Shown here piece after piece: positions 54,986 through 63,526 of a stretch of DNA of 64,000 nucleotides. The DNA is taken from positions 2,542,001 to 2,606,000 of the forward strand of contig NZ_CP150144.1 of assembly GCF_037963145.1 (NCBI RefSeq), read 5' to 3'. Origin of the DNA: Oceanobacillus sp. FSL K6-2867 (GTDB lineage: Bacteria > Bacillota > Bacilli > Bacillales > Amphibacillaceae). Position 1 is the stretch's first letter. Every line of letters begins with the position of its first letter. Below the pieces are notes generated by a model. It saw nothing but the letters and a program-made list of their open reading frames with translations, was not told the DNA's origin and did no database searches. A program made the position numbers and the translations under genes.

Positions 54986-56260
54986 ATGGATAAAAAGATT
55001 GGACATCGAATCAAATATCATCGACTAAAGTCGAGAATGACACAAACAGAATTATCAAATGGAGTCATTTCCGTTTCCTACTTATCCAAAATAGAGAATG
55101 GAGAAGTAGAGCCTCGTCAGGAAGTTGTCAGTTTATTATCGAAAAAGCTAAACATGGAATTAGAAGCAGATGAACATAATGGTATCGAATTTTTTAAAGC
55201 ATGGTTTCGTCATTTATTGGTTGGTAACCGAAAGGAAGCTGTAAAAGGGTATCAGCACATGAAAGGGCACATGAATATTGCAGATACCTCATATCGAAAT
55301 ATAATCGATATCCATAGGCTAAGCTATTACATACTAATTAACGATAAAGCTAATAAGGAAAAGCAGTATAAATATTTACACAGTATATCGCATAGCTTCA
55401 CAGAAGCAGAAACCTATTATTGGTATAAATTTATGGGCGATTATCATTTTTCCTTGTTATCTTTTAAAAAGGCATTATCCTTTTATCAGCGTGCAGAAGA
55501 TTATTTAAGATATCCTATCTATTCATTGAAGGATGAAGAAAATGACCTGTATTATTTAATTGCATTATCGGCTAGTAAACTGCGACAGACACATCATACA
55601 TTTTCATACGCTACTAAAGCGTTAGACTATTATCAGAAGGTATATAACCTAAAAAGGTGTGCAGAATGTCATATTCTTTTAGGGATATCCTATCGCAGGA
55701 CATATGAACTGGATAAGGCTAAGGAAAGCTATCAATTAGCAGCTACGATTGCAGAGCTTGCCAATGAACATTCCCTATACGCGCTATGTAATCAAAATTT
55801 AGGAAAAGTGTACTCTCTGTTAAATAAGTCAGAGGAAGCAATTGGATACTATTTGAAGAGCTATGAACTGCATGCCAGTGAATCGATTAGTGACCAAATT
55901 GTTCCTGTATCAAGCTTGATGAAAGAATTTTACCAAAAAAGGGATTATACAAATGCAGATAAATGGCTGCAAAAAGGGCTCGATTTGTCGGAGAGCTTAA
56001 CACCTTTAGATTCCATTTATGTTTATGAATTTAAAGTGTACTGGTACTTGATACATGGAATTGAAGATAGAGAATTCGTAAGTTTAATTACAAAGAAAGT
56101 ATTGCCTTTCTTGGATGAGATACAATTACCATATGAGAAATATAAGTATTTAAAGATTTTAGCAGATTACTATTTTGATAATCGAAAATATAAATTAGCT
56201 GCAAGCTATTATAATTATGCTAATAGTGTACTTAGTGGGGTTTACAAGGAAAGGTGGTGA
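54986..56260 (+). CDS. RRNPP-type HTH-TPR regulator, NprR-like
   Basis: A 424-residue protein, the size of NprR (423). Residues 5-60 are an XRE-type HTH (IGHRIKYHRLKSRMTQTELS, then VSYLSKIENGEVEPRQEVV). The rest is helical TPR repeats, e.g. CAECHILLGISYRRTYELDKA and CNQNLGKVYSLLNKSEEAIG. RRNPP proteins (Rap, Rgg, NprR, PlcR, PrgX) bind re-imported signal peptides through these TPRs. AGGGGGAGGGG lies just before the ATG, and a TATAAT (54958-54963) is close upstream. Two bases after its stop lies a small secreted-peptide gene, the usual layout of this family. Confidence 0.85.
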   Translation: MDKKIGHRIKYHRLKSRMTQTELSNGVISVSYLSKIENGEVEPRQEVVSLLSKKLNMELEADEHNGIEFFKAWFRHLLVGNRKEAVKGYQHMKGHMNIADTSYRNIIDIHRLSYYILINDKANKEKQYKYLHSISHSFTEAETYYWYKFMGDYHFSLLSFKKALSFYQRAEDYLRYPIYSLKDEENDLYYLIALSASKLRQTHHTFSYATKALDYYQKVYNLKRCAECHILLGISYRRTYELDKAKESYQLAATIAELANEHSLYALCNQNLGKVYSLLNKSEEAIGYYLKSYELHASESISDQIVPVSSLMKEFYQKRDYTNADKWLQKGLDLSESLTPLDSIYVYEFKVYWYLIHGIEDREFVSLITKKVLPFLDEIQLPYEKYKYLKILADYYFDNRKYKLAASYYNYANSVLSGVYKERW

Positions 56261-56262
56261 GG

Positions 56263-56415
56263 ATGTTGAAGAAGGTAATTACATTACTTTCCTTGGCATT
56301 GATACTTTTTTTTGCTTCAGAAAGCTGGGTGCAGCCTACAACAATCGAGGTGGTAACCGAAGAGGGAGTTCCTCCGTTAAACGATAAAGAGCCTAAACCA
56401 AAAAGCCGTGGATAA
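56263..56415 (+). CDS. Secreted [20 protein letters not shown] (NprX/Phr-like)
   Basis: A 50-residue peptide starting MLKKVITLLSLALILFFASE, a classical signal peptide with two lysines and a hydrophobic core, followed by a short polar tail ending NDKEPKPKSRG. GGTGGTGAGG in the end of the regulator gene is its ribosome site, and the ATG lies 2 nt past the regulator stop. Such prepeptides are secreted by Sec, trimmed outside, imported by an oligopeptide permease and bound by the TPR regulator. The mature signal is not evident; it could lie in the C-terminal third. Function is inferred from arrangement and form. Confidence 0.75.
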   Translation: MLKKVITLLSLALILFFASESWVQPTTIEVVTEEGVPPLNDKEPKPKSRG

Positions 56416-56477
56416 TGTATCCGTATATATCACATATTTAGAGCTGTAATAGTATATTTTTAAGTGTAATACATAAA

Positions 56478-56505
56478 GGAGCTGTCCTTGCGATAGGATA
56501 GCTCC
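56478..56505 (+). terminator. Hairpin after the prepeptide gene
   Basis: GGAGCTGTCCT/AGGATAGCTCC with a short loop, 62 nt past the stop; the T tail is weak. It may also serve the converging amidase gene. Confidence 0.55.
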
Positions 56506-56538
56506 CTTACGTTTTAGGAAATATATTGAACTGGTATA

Positions 56539-57666
56539 TTATCTATGGAAATAATCTACTAATCCATCAGTAATTGCTGTTGCAACTTGATTTTGGTATG
56601 CAGCTGTTTGAACAGTAGCTAAATCATTTGGATTGGTAATAAATCCAAGCTCTATTAAAACAGATGGTGCAGTTGTACCGCGAAGTACGCTGAAGTTACG
56701 TTGCATAATACCGCGATTATCCAAGCTTACGGTAGAAGCTAGTGCCGATTGAATATTTTGTGCTAAGCCCCGGTCAGAGCCATTGCCAAAATAAGTAGTT
56801 ACCCCATTGACCCCAATTGTAGGAAAGGAATCATAATGCAGGCTGACAAAAGCATCTGTTTGATAGGAATTACTAATGTCTGCACGTTCATCAAGTGATA
56901 CGAAATAATCACCATTACGAGTAACAATAACAGTTGCCCCGGCATTTCGCAGTTGTTCTGCTACTTTAACTGCTGTATCCGATACAAGATCCTTCTCATA
57001 GATTCCGTTAAGTCCAACTGCTCCAGGATCTTTTCCACCATGTCCAGGATCAAGCACGATATTGTAGCCTTCTAATGAATCTGATGTGACTTCAGGCGCG
57101 TTATTATTCGTATTATTGCTTGTATTATTCGGTTCGGATGCTTGTTCGCTATTTGACGAGGTGTTCGTTAACCATGCAGCAATCCATCCTGCCTGACCAT
57201 TTCCTAATTTAATTTGATGCCAATCACCGTTTGTTTCTACTACGTTGTATGTATCTCCTGCTGATGACGATCCTATAACATTGTAATTCGTACCAGGACC
57301 TGAACGTAAACGTACACTATTTGCTGTGACTGTGATCGAATCCGACGTTGTTACAGATTGTGTATTAGCTGAACTCCCTTGGCTAGTATTCGTAATTGGA
57401 ATTAGATGGTGCTTCGCAACCCAAGCTACATTTCCGCCGTAATAGGTTTGTACCCACCCGTGTTTCTCCTGGAATGCCATTACATTATTCCCTTTACTTA
57501 ATACGCCAATGATTTCACCATCAGAAGCAGGTTCACTTCGAACATTTAATACCGAAGAATAAACCTCATAAGATTGACCTTCATTGGCATGTGTTAAACC
57601 GGGAACAAGAAGTGATCCCATTATCAGAAAACCAATGCCGATGAATAATTGTCGTAAATACCTCAT
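56539..57666 (-). CDS. N-acetylmuramoyl-L-alanine amidase with two SH3b domains
   Basis: A 375-residue secreted cell-wall hydrolase. Signal peptide residues 1-28 (ending LTHA); two bacterial SH3 domains follow (VLNVRSEPASDGEIIGVL and SVRLRSGPGTNYNVIGSS), then a Ser/Asn-rich linker, and amidase_3 from about residue 200 (VLDPGHGGKDPGAVG, a Glu in IYEKDL, SLHYDSF, IELGFITN), with the zinc ligands His, Glu, His and a catalytic Glu. It cuts the amide between MurNAc and the peptide stem. ATG 57666 lies 5 nt after AGGAGG; an upstream frame start lacks this. Confidence 0.9.
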   Translation of the reverse strand: MRYLRQLFIGIGFLIMGSLLVPGLTHANEGQSYEVYSSVLNVRSEPASDGEIIGVLSKGNNVMAFQEKHGWVQTYYGGNVAWVAKHHLIPITNTSQGSSANTQSVTTSDSITVTANSVRLRSGPGTNYNVIGSSSAGDTYNVVETNGDWHQIKLGNGQAGWIAAWLTNTSSNSEQASEPNNTSNNTNNNAPEVTSDSLEGYNIVLDPGHGGKDPGAVGLNGIYEKDLVSDTAVKVAEQLRNAGATVIVTRNGDYFVSLDERADISNSYQTDAFVSLHYDSFPTIGVNGVTTYFGNGSDRGLAQNIQSALASTVSLDNRGIMQRNFSVLRGTTAPSVLIELGFITNPNDLATVQTAAYQNQVATAITDGLVDYFHR

Positions 57667-58128
57667 TTGCTCCTCCTTTTGTCGAAAATAATTTTCCATA
57701 GATTAATAATAATAGTTAATACTTTCCTTAACAAGGGGAATTTAAACATTTTTCAGCAAAAACCGTGCTAAGTAACTAGTATTCGAGAATATAACTCCCT
57801 GTTTTTCATGTGAATAGAGATGAACTACCTAAACTTTAATTGATTACTAGGTACGTAGAATTAATAATTAGCCTGTCCGTAATTACTAGAAAATATACGT
57901 ACTGTCAATAACAAAAGTGCAAGCTTTGGTACCTGCTTTCACGACAAGGCTATAGTGCGATTAAACCTCATGCCTTAGCCAGCCGGCAAATCTTCTTTAT
58001 CCTGTCATGAGGTGAGGGAAGTCTTGCTAACCTTCAGTTCTTTATGGACGAGGCCGTTTTGGCAGCTGATTTATCCACAGTATTCTAATTTTATAGCTTC
58101 CTGCCAAATAAAAAAACACGTTGAACAG
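57667..58128. other. Intergenic region between the amidase and reductase genes
   Basis: About 460 nt. The left part is the amidase promoter side, AT-rich. Positions 57905-58080 are family 2 copy 3 in reverse orientation. Nothing else seen. Confidence 0.6.
57905..58080 (-). repeat. Family 2 repeat, copy 3 (internally deleted)
   Basis: On the minus strand it begins CTGTGGATAA like copy 1, shares GACTTCCCTCACCTCATG and the block starting TCGCACT near position 130 of copy 1, and then jumps to GCTTGCACTTTTGTT, the end of copy 1. The middle and the 3' conserved half are missing. Its existence fixes both outer ends of the unit. Confidence 0.6.
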
Positions 58129-58136
58129 TCAACGTG
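58110..58136 (-). terminator. Terminator of the FMN reductase gene
   Basis: CACGTTGA/TCAACGTG with a 4-nt loop overlaps the stop; seven T follow on the minus strand. Confidence 0.85.
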
Positions 58137-58671
58137 CTTCCTCTTTTATAAGTAATGATGCTGCCTTTAATGCTGGTTTATCCTGAAGAATTTCCCCTGG
58201 CTTACTTGCTTTTCCAATTACATAACCTTCAAAGGACATTTTATAAAACTGACAAATATAATTAAATTGCTGGACAAGTGGAAGCCCCTTTATTGTCGGC
58301 GTATCACCGCCAACCGCAATGAGGTAAACCTTTTTCTTTGATAATGCTTCTCGAAAGTGTGGATATGCTGGGTCTCTTAATATTTGCGACCAGCGGTCAA
58401 TAAACGTTTTCATCGGTCCGGACATACTATACCAGTAAATGGGAGTAGCGAAAACGATAATTTCATGAGCTAGCATTTGATCAACGAGCCATTGATGGCT
58501 ATCTTCATTTGGGTCAAACCCGTTGACATCATGGCGTTGATCGAGAATAGGGCTGACAGTGTAATCACGTAAGTAAATATGCGTTCCTTTCTCTTTTGGT
58601 ACGGCCTGATGTGCCAAAAACTCTGTATTTCCATGAACACGGGTTGAACCGTGAAAGACGATTATCTCCAT
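58129..58671 (-). CDS. NADPH-dependent FMN reductase / flavodoxin-fold quinone reductase
   Basis: A 180-residue flavodoxin-fold protein. IVFHGSTRVHGNTEFLA is the FMN phosphate loop, and ATPIYWYSMSGPMKTFIDRW (near residue 77) the conserved flavin/substrate loop of the FMN_red family (YwqN-like). It probably reduces quinones, flavins or azo/nitro compounds; substrate unknown. ATG 58671 is 8 nt after AGGAGG, with GTG 58674 as an alternative. Confidence 0.82.
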   Translation of the reverse strand: MEIIVFHGSTRVHGNTEFLAHQAVPKEKGTHIYLRDYTVSPILDQRHDVNGFDPNEDSHQWLVDQMLAHEIIVFATPIYWYSMSGPMKTFIDRWSQILRDPAYPHFREALSKKKVYLIAVGGDTPTIKGLPLVQQFNYICQFYKMSFEGYVIGKASKPGEILQDKPALKAASLLIKEEAR

Positions 58672-59041
58672 CACAAATCCTCCTCGAAGGTAAAAACTAT
58701 AAGTCTAAGTGAAGCCTTCCAACGCAAAAAGGCTCCTAAGAAACCCTTTAGCAAATGCCAAGTTTTCTAACGTCATCCATAGTATATGAATCAACTGGCA
58801 ATAAGATGTTAGTTTCACAGAAGATCTCTTCGAAGACTCTCTGCTCTCAGGTTTTTTTCAATGGACACTATTCAACAACAACAAAAGCGGAGTAGTTTTG
58901 GGAATGATGGTAAATTTGCTTGCGCTGATTTAGTGGTTAAGGCTGCTTTTGTATTTTATATAAAAAAGCGGGCATCCTGTGCAAGCCCGCTTATTATTCC
59001 ATATAAAATTAAAATGTTCATTTTCTACATCGATTTAGTAG
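58672..59041. other. Intergenic region before the small hydrophobic peptide gene
   Basis: About 370 nt. It contains the reductase promoter side and, at 58966-58992, a terminator for the minus-strand peptide gene. A 68-codon plus-strand frame (58861-59067) has no ribosome site and crosses the terminator, so I do not call it. Confidence 0.55.
58962..58992 (-). terminator. Terminator of the small peptide gene
   Basis: AAGCGGGC/GCCCGCTT with an 11-nt loop; on the minus strand six T follow. It lies 50 nt past the peptide stop codon. Confidence 0.8.
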
Positions 59042-59116
59042 TTAGTCCCAAACCTCACTTGCGATAATAAGACTTATGCAAAGACTTATACAAAAAGCAA
59101 TAATTGCGATTAACAT
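59042..59116 (-). CDS. 24-residue hydrophobic peptide
   Basis: A short frame encoding MLIAIIAFCISLCISLIIAS plus EVWD, a single membrane-spanning peptide. The ribosome site AAAGGAGG lies 9 nt before the ATG, a TATAAT is found at 59167-59172 on the minus strand about 50 nt upstream, and a strong terminator follows, so it has a full transcription unit. Size and hydrophobicity recall type I toxin-antitoxin toxins and other small membrane peptides; no homologue can be named and no antitoxin RNA has been shown. Confidence 0.55.
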   Translation of the reverse strand: MLIAIIAFCISLCISLIIASEVWD

Positions 59117-59256
59117 GAATAATGCCTCCTTTATTCATAAGAAAAATACTAAATTATGTTAAGTTTATTATAATATATATTACATTTAAAAAGAACGACA
59201 TATTTCTGAACGATAGAAAGATAATAGCTGTTTTTACCATTAAGGGAATTAATATC

Positions 59257-59396
59257 CCTAACTCTAAGCGTGAGAGAACCAAAATAAGTGAAGAGTAGGG
59301 ATAAAACAGCTAGTTCAAGAGCCTTGGGGTCTCCCTATTGGTATTAACATTGAGTGGGGGAGGAAAGCCCCCCGCTGAATGAAGTTCCACTTTATG
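59257..59396 (+). repeat. Family 1 structured repeat, copy C
   Basis: Outer stem ATCCCTAACTCT (59254-59265)/AGAGTAGGGAT (59292-59302), linker TAGTTCAAGAGCCTTGGGGT, then hairpin CATTGAGTGGGGG (59348-59360)/CCCCCCGCTGAATG (59368-59381), and the 3' end GAAGTTCCACTTTAT. The same plan as copy B with different paired bases. Its end coincides with the stop codon of the EamA gene on the other strand. Confidence 0.65.
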
Positions 59397-60279
59397 CAGG
59401 AATACGCTTTTGCTGCTGAACCAAAAAGAAAAACACCCCAAGTAAAACAACGATACCTCCTGCAATCTGCATAGCATTTACCCGCTCTCCTAATAACAGG
59501 ACTGCTAATGCAGTGGCCCCAACTGGCTCCCCTAGAATACTCATAGAAATGGTTGTAGTATTGACGTAATTCAGCAGCCAATTATTGATTACATGGGAAA
59601 TAGTAGGGACAATAGCTAGCAGTAGAAAAATTCCCCATTCACGTGACTCATACCCACTGAGCGAAATTCCGGCAATAAGGTTATAAATTGTCAGTGTAAT
59701 CGATGCAAATAGGAAAACAGTAAAGCTATAAATCCAGTGAGAAAGCTTCCTTACTACATTTTGTCCAATCAGCAGATAACCAACCACAGCAATGACACTC
59801 AGGAAAGACAGAAGATCTCCAAGCACAGCCTCCTTGCTTAAGCCAAGATCACCCCAGCCAACCATGACTGCACCAATTACCGCAATCCCAACCGTTAATA
59901 ATGCAGAAATGGTTGTTCGTTCTTTGTATATAAGAAAGCCTCCAATTAATGCGACAATCGGCTGCAAAGTAAGGATTATGGTGGAGCTTGCTACGGTTGT
60001 TAGCTGTAACGATCCAAACCATAGGGCAAAATGCAATGCTAGAAACAGCCCAGAAAACATCAAAAGTAAAAAGTCTCGTTTGGAAATAAGCAGAAACTCT
60101 TTTCTTCTTTTCCATACAAATGGCAGCAATAAAATAGATGCAAACCACATACGATACATACTTGAGATCGTAGCAGGTGCATCAGACCATTTTACAAAAA
60201 TGGCAGAAAAGGATATAGCTATAATCGATACGACTAATGGTATACCGATTTTTTTATTTGATTTTGCTTCTTCTTGCAA
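59392..60279 (-). CDS. EamA/DMT-family transporter
   Basis: A 295-residue protein with ten hydrophobic segments in two EamA halves (KWSDAPATISSMYRMWFASIL in the first, INNWLLNYVNTTTISMSILGEPVGA in the second). Such proteins export amino acids or metabolites; the substrate is unknown. The start is TTG 60279 with GGAG about 11 nt upstream. Its last codons and stop abut the end of a family 1 repeat. Confidence 0.83.
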   Translation of the reverse strand: MQEEAKSNKKIGIPLVVSIIAISFSAIFVKWSDAPATISSMYRMWFASILLLPFVWKRRKEFLLISKRDFLLLMFSGLFLALHFALWFGSLQLTTVASSTIILTLQPIVALIGGFLIYKERTTISALLTVGIAVIGAVMVGWGDLGLSKEAVLGDLLSFLSVIAVVGYLLIGQNVVRKLSHWIYSFTVFLFASITLTIYNLIAGISLSGYESREWGIFLLLAIVPTISHVINNWLLNYVNTTTISMSILGEPVGATALAVLLLGERVNAMQIAGGIVVLLGVFFFLVQQQKRIPA

Positions 60280-60371
60280 TTCTTACTCGCACTCCTTCAT
60301 TGATCTGTTAAACATGTTTACTAGTATAACATGTGTGAGGTGTTTTGAGTTTAGGATTTTTAAGCGGGAAG

Positions 60372-60413
60372 TAATGGAAGAGGCAGCCATTAGCATAGCT
60401 GCCTCTAAAAAAA
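60372..60413 (-). terminator. Hairpin after the ABC permease gene
   Basis: AGAGGCAGC/GCTGCCTCT (10-nt loop) lies directly past the permease stop codon; its T-run on this strand is weak. Confidence 0.55.
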
Positions 60414-61667
60414 TTAAGCGCGAAGCCATTTCCAGATCTCACCTGGAGTAGCATTTTTTCCATACATTAAAATACCTACTTTAAAGATTTTTCCAGCAAG
60501 CTTCATGAAGATCCAGACACTTGCTATAATGACAATGAGGGAGATAATAATCTCAATCCAAGGCCACTGTTCCAGTGTAGAGAGGCGCATAATAAGCACG
60601 CCTGGTGCTGTAAATGGAATGTACGTACCAATTTGTGCAACAATCCCGCTTGGATCATTAAAAACAGGTCCCATAATAACAAGTGGTGCAAATGGCAGCA
60701 TCATCACAAATCCCTGGAAGTTCCCAGCAGTTGTAATATCTGACATCGTTGCACCAATACCGACAAAGATGGATGCAAACATCAGATAACTTAAAATAGC
60801 AATGAAAACAAGTAAAATGGTTTCGGGAACAAGTAAGTATTCCATAATCGGAATATCTAATTTCCAGACTGCAAATGGCAATAGGACGACAAAGAAAACT
60901 ACTACTTGAATGATACCTAAAACAAAATAGCCGACAATTTTCCCTTGCATTAAGTCAGATGGTGTTAAGGACGAAAGAATAATTTCAGCGATTTTATCCT
61001 TCTTCTCCTGTGATGCACTTTGGAAGGTTGCCATCCCCGTCATAATAACAGAAAACATAATAATTCCAGCAAAAATACCAGGTACCACACGTTCCATCGG
61101 ATCGGCTGCAAGTTCAGTTTCTACTTCTTTTGATGCATTACCATCTTCATTTGCAGCAGTACCCTCCATTGTTATTTCTTCAAAAGTGATTCCTTGCAGC
61201 AGACTTGCTGTTTCTTCTTCTGTTAAACCAAACTGTTCAATTTTTAATGCTTGCAGTGGAGTGGTTAATACTTGAGCTTGATTGATAAAGAACTGGTCAA
61301 TCTCATCACTTGTATAAACGGGAACGACACCCTTCTCGATTGCTTGATCATTAATAAATAGGAATGCTGTATTTTCGCTAGCTTCTAAGATTGATTCCAC
61401 ATCTGCTTCATCAATATCTGTTTGCTCCATTTCCCAGTCCAAGTCACTTTGACTAATCGTTTCCTCTAATGCTGGATAAATATCTGTTTGGTCATTAACG
61501 TATACGGTTGTTGCTGCAGGATTATCATCATCTGATCCACCAAACAAGCTGCCGATAAATCCGAAGGCAAGAATCAGGATAGGGGTTAAAAATAGCCCGA
61601 TTAGAAAGGTCTTATTTTTCATATTTCGTTTAATTTCCCATTTTGCTACTTTCATCGTATTACGCAT
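60414..61667 (-). CDS. ABC-2 type exporter permease (NatB/YhaP-like)
   Basis: A 417-residue permease. One N-terminal membrane segment (FLIGLFLTPILILAFGFIGS) is followed by a large outside domain (residues 50-190, acidic) and five or six C-terminal segments, with SASQEKKDKIAEIILSS before the second, as in NatB and B. subtilis YhaP (ABC2_membrane_3). The partner ATPase gene overlaps by 8 nt. ATG 61667 has GGTGAG 5 nt upstream; an earlier in-frame ATG lies inside the ATPase gene. Relatives export Na+ or drugs; substrate unknown. Confidence 0.83.
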   Translation of the reverse strand: MRNTMKVAKWEIKRNMKNKTFLIGLFLTPILILAFGFIGSLFGGSDDDNPAATTVYVNDQTDIYPALEETISQSDLDWEMEQTDIDEADVESILEASENTAFLFINDQAIEKGVVPVYTSDEIDQFFINQAQVLTTPLQALKIEQFGLTEEETASLLQGITFEEITMEGTAANEDGNASKEVETELAADPMERVVPGIFAGIIMFSVIMTGMATFQSASQEKKDKIAEIILSSLTPSDLMQGKIVGYFVLGIIQVVVFFVVLLPFAVWKLDIPIMEYLLVPETILLVFIAILSYLMFASIFVGIGATMSDITTAGNFQGFVMMLPFAPLVIMGPVFNDPSGIVAQIGTYIPFTAPGVLIMRLSTLEQWPWIEIIISLIVIIASVWIFMKLAGKIFKVGILMYGKNATPGEIWKWLRA

Positions 61668-62592
61668 GAAGCTCACCTGCTTCCTGTAATAGGTTTTTAT
61701 CTGTTGCAATATCAATAAATATTTCATGAAGCGATATCCGGTCGATAGTTAGTTCGTGTATGACGAGCTGTTCTGGTAAATGCTTTAGCCAGCTGGCAGG
61801 GTGGATGTCACTTGCTAAATAGAGAATGGATTTGTCATCCTCTTGCTCAACGCGCTGAACACCGGGAAGGCGTACCAAGTCATCGTAAGTATTTTTTCCG
61901 TGAATGGTACATTTAAAATTGGCATATTGGGTTTTCACGTCATCCATTGTTCCATAAATCACCTTCTGTCCTCGGTGAATCATAAAGAGACGATCCGCCA
62001 TTTCTTCTACAAGATTCATTTGATGGGATGATAGTAAGATAGCAGTTCCTTTTTCCGCCAGGCTGCGAATTTCCTGCTTGAACAACTCTTGACTTACAGG
62101 ATCGAGTCCGGAAAATGGTTCATCCAATATGAGCAGCTCTGGTTCATGAATGACAGATGCGATAAACTGCACCTTTTGCCCCATCCCTTTGGAAAGTTCT
62201 TCAACAGAAACCTTATCCTTACCTTCTAGGTCAAATTTTTTCAAGTAGTCCAGCGCGCGCTCTTTTGCCTTGTCTAGCGGGTAGTCTTTTAGCTCGGCTA
62301 AATAGAGCAGAATATCCATTACGTTGACATTTTTATAGAGACCGCGTTCCTCTGGTAAATAGCCAATTTTATTGCGCGGAATATCTTTCCCATTGCTATT
62401 TAGGAATTCAATCGAACCAGCATCTGGATACATAATCCCCATAATATTACGGATTGTTGTTGACTTCCCGGCCCCATTTGGCCCAAGAATTGCCATGATT
62501 TCACCTTCACGAACATCGAAGCTAATGTCTTTAATAATTTGCTTGTCTTTAAAAGCCTTTTCTAAGTTTTTTACCGATAACATTGTTTCCAT
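61660..62592 (-). CDS. ABC exporter ATP-binding protein (NatA/YhaQ-like)
   Basis: A 310-residue ATPase. Walker A GPNGAGKST near residue 38, the signature ELSKGMGQKVQ near residue 137 (an LSxGxxQ variant), and Walker B LLILDEPFSGLDP near residue 154 are present, and the C-terminal DUF4162-like domain is usual for this class. It pairs with the permease encoded downstream. The start has only a weak ribosome site; ATG 62583 is an alternative. Confidence 0.87.
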   Translation of the reverse strand: METMLSVKNLEKAFKDKQIIKDISFDVREGEIMAILGPNGAGKSTTIRNIMGIMYPDAGSIEFLNSNGKDIPRNKIGYLPEERGLYKNVNVMDILLYLAELKDYPLDKAKERALDYLKKFDLEGKDKVSVEELSKGMGQKVQFIASVIHEPELLILDEPFSGLDPVSQELFKQEIRSLAEKGTAILLSSHQMNLVEEMADRLFMIHRGQKVIYGTMDDVKTQYANFKCTIHGKNTYDDLVRLPGVQRVEQEDDKSILYLASDIHPASWLKHLPEQLVIHELTIDRISLHEIFIDIATDKNLLQEAGELHA

Positions 62593-62602
62593 TGTTATGG
62601 AT

Positions 62603-63511
62603 TCACCCTTTCTTTTTTACTACATCATTTCGGATTAGAAATACTCCATCAAATAGAAGTGGAACTCCTATGCCATCTTTTTCAGCATGGATATGGAGAT
62701 GGGGCTCGGAGGTGTTTCCGGAATTTCCAATTTGACCGATCTGTTCACCAGCTTCTATTCGTTCACCTGCTGCAACCGTAATACTTCCTTCCAACAAATG
62801 AGCGTTATACAGAATAAAGTCCGCCTCATCGCATTCGATAGCAACAAAATTTCCCATTGGTTGATCCGGGTTTGATTTTGGTGGTATTAAATCAGGTGAG
62901 TTATTTTTTGTTTCCACTACACTTCCACTACATGCACTGTAGAGTACATCCCCATAAATTTCATAGTTATCGAGTTTTTTCGGGTAAATACCATTTGCTC
63001 GTGTACCAAAGGGATTTAATTTTACAATGTCAAGCGCATACTGTTGAGGCTCATAGGCATTGTGATAGTTTATCTGTGTCGCGCTGCCACCATGTGCAAT
63101 ATAATAAGACCCGTCCTTTAATGGAAAAGCAAGATCAATGGGTTCATCCTCTGTGGAATAACCACTCACACTAGAAGTCGTATATAGGCCAAAAATAAGT
63201 AATAATACGATATTAAATCCTCTTGAAAATTTTTGGCTCCTGTTAAGCTTCGTACGGAACGGAAGTGATTTGGTATTTTTCCAAGACAGATAAATAGCAG
63301 GAATTAACAAAAGCACCCATACATACTTCAGGTATATTCCTACCCAATCCCATCGCCCTGAAAGAAATAGCCATGTAATAAATACAACGGTAAATAGTAA
63401 CTGGATGACCCAATCAAGGCGGGTTGGATATTTTGTTTTCCATAAAGATAAAATAAAAGCGACGGGTAGGATAACCTGTATGACAAATACTTGGATAATA
63501 GCTAAAGTCAT
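62603..63511 (-). CDS. Membrane-anchored M23 (LytM-type) peptidase
   Basis: A 302-residue protein. Four or five membrane segments occupy residues 1-115; the outside domain ends with the M23 motif HLHIHAE (PHLHIHAEKDG near residue 275), with a likely metal-binding His/Asp pair in YHNAYEPQQYALDIV. M23 enzymes cleave peptidoglycan cross-links. The first metal site spacing differs from LytM (HxxxD), so activity is likely but not certain. It begins 15 nt after the next ABC gene and ends 11 nt before the NatA-like gene. Confidence 0.78.
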   Translation of the reverse strand: MTLAIIQVFVIQVILPVAFILSLWKTKYPTRLDWVIQLLFTVVFITWLFLSGRWDWVGIYLKYVWVLLLIPAIYLSWKNTKSLPFRTKLNRSQKFSRGFNIVLLLIFGLYTTSSVSGYSTEDEPIDLAFPLKDGSYYIAHGGSATQINYHNAYEPQQYALDIVKLNPFGTRANGIYPKKLDNYEIYGDVLYSACSGSVVETKNNSPDLIPPKSNPDQPMGNFVAIECDEADFILYNAHLLEGSITVAAGERIEAGEQIGQIGNSGNTSEPHLHIHAEKDGIGVPLLFDGVFLIRNDVVKKKG

Positions 63512-63526
63512 CGATTACACCTTCCT

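Noticed and set aside
58861..59067. A 68-codon plus-strand frame
   Set aside because: No ribosome site, runs through a terminator hairpin and is antisense to a better supported small peptide gene.
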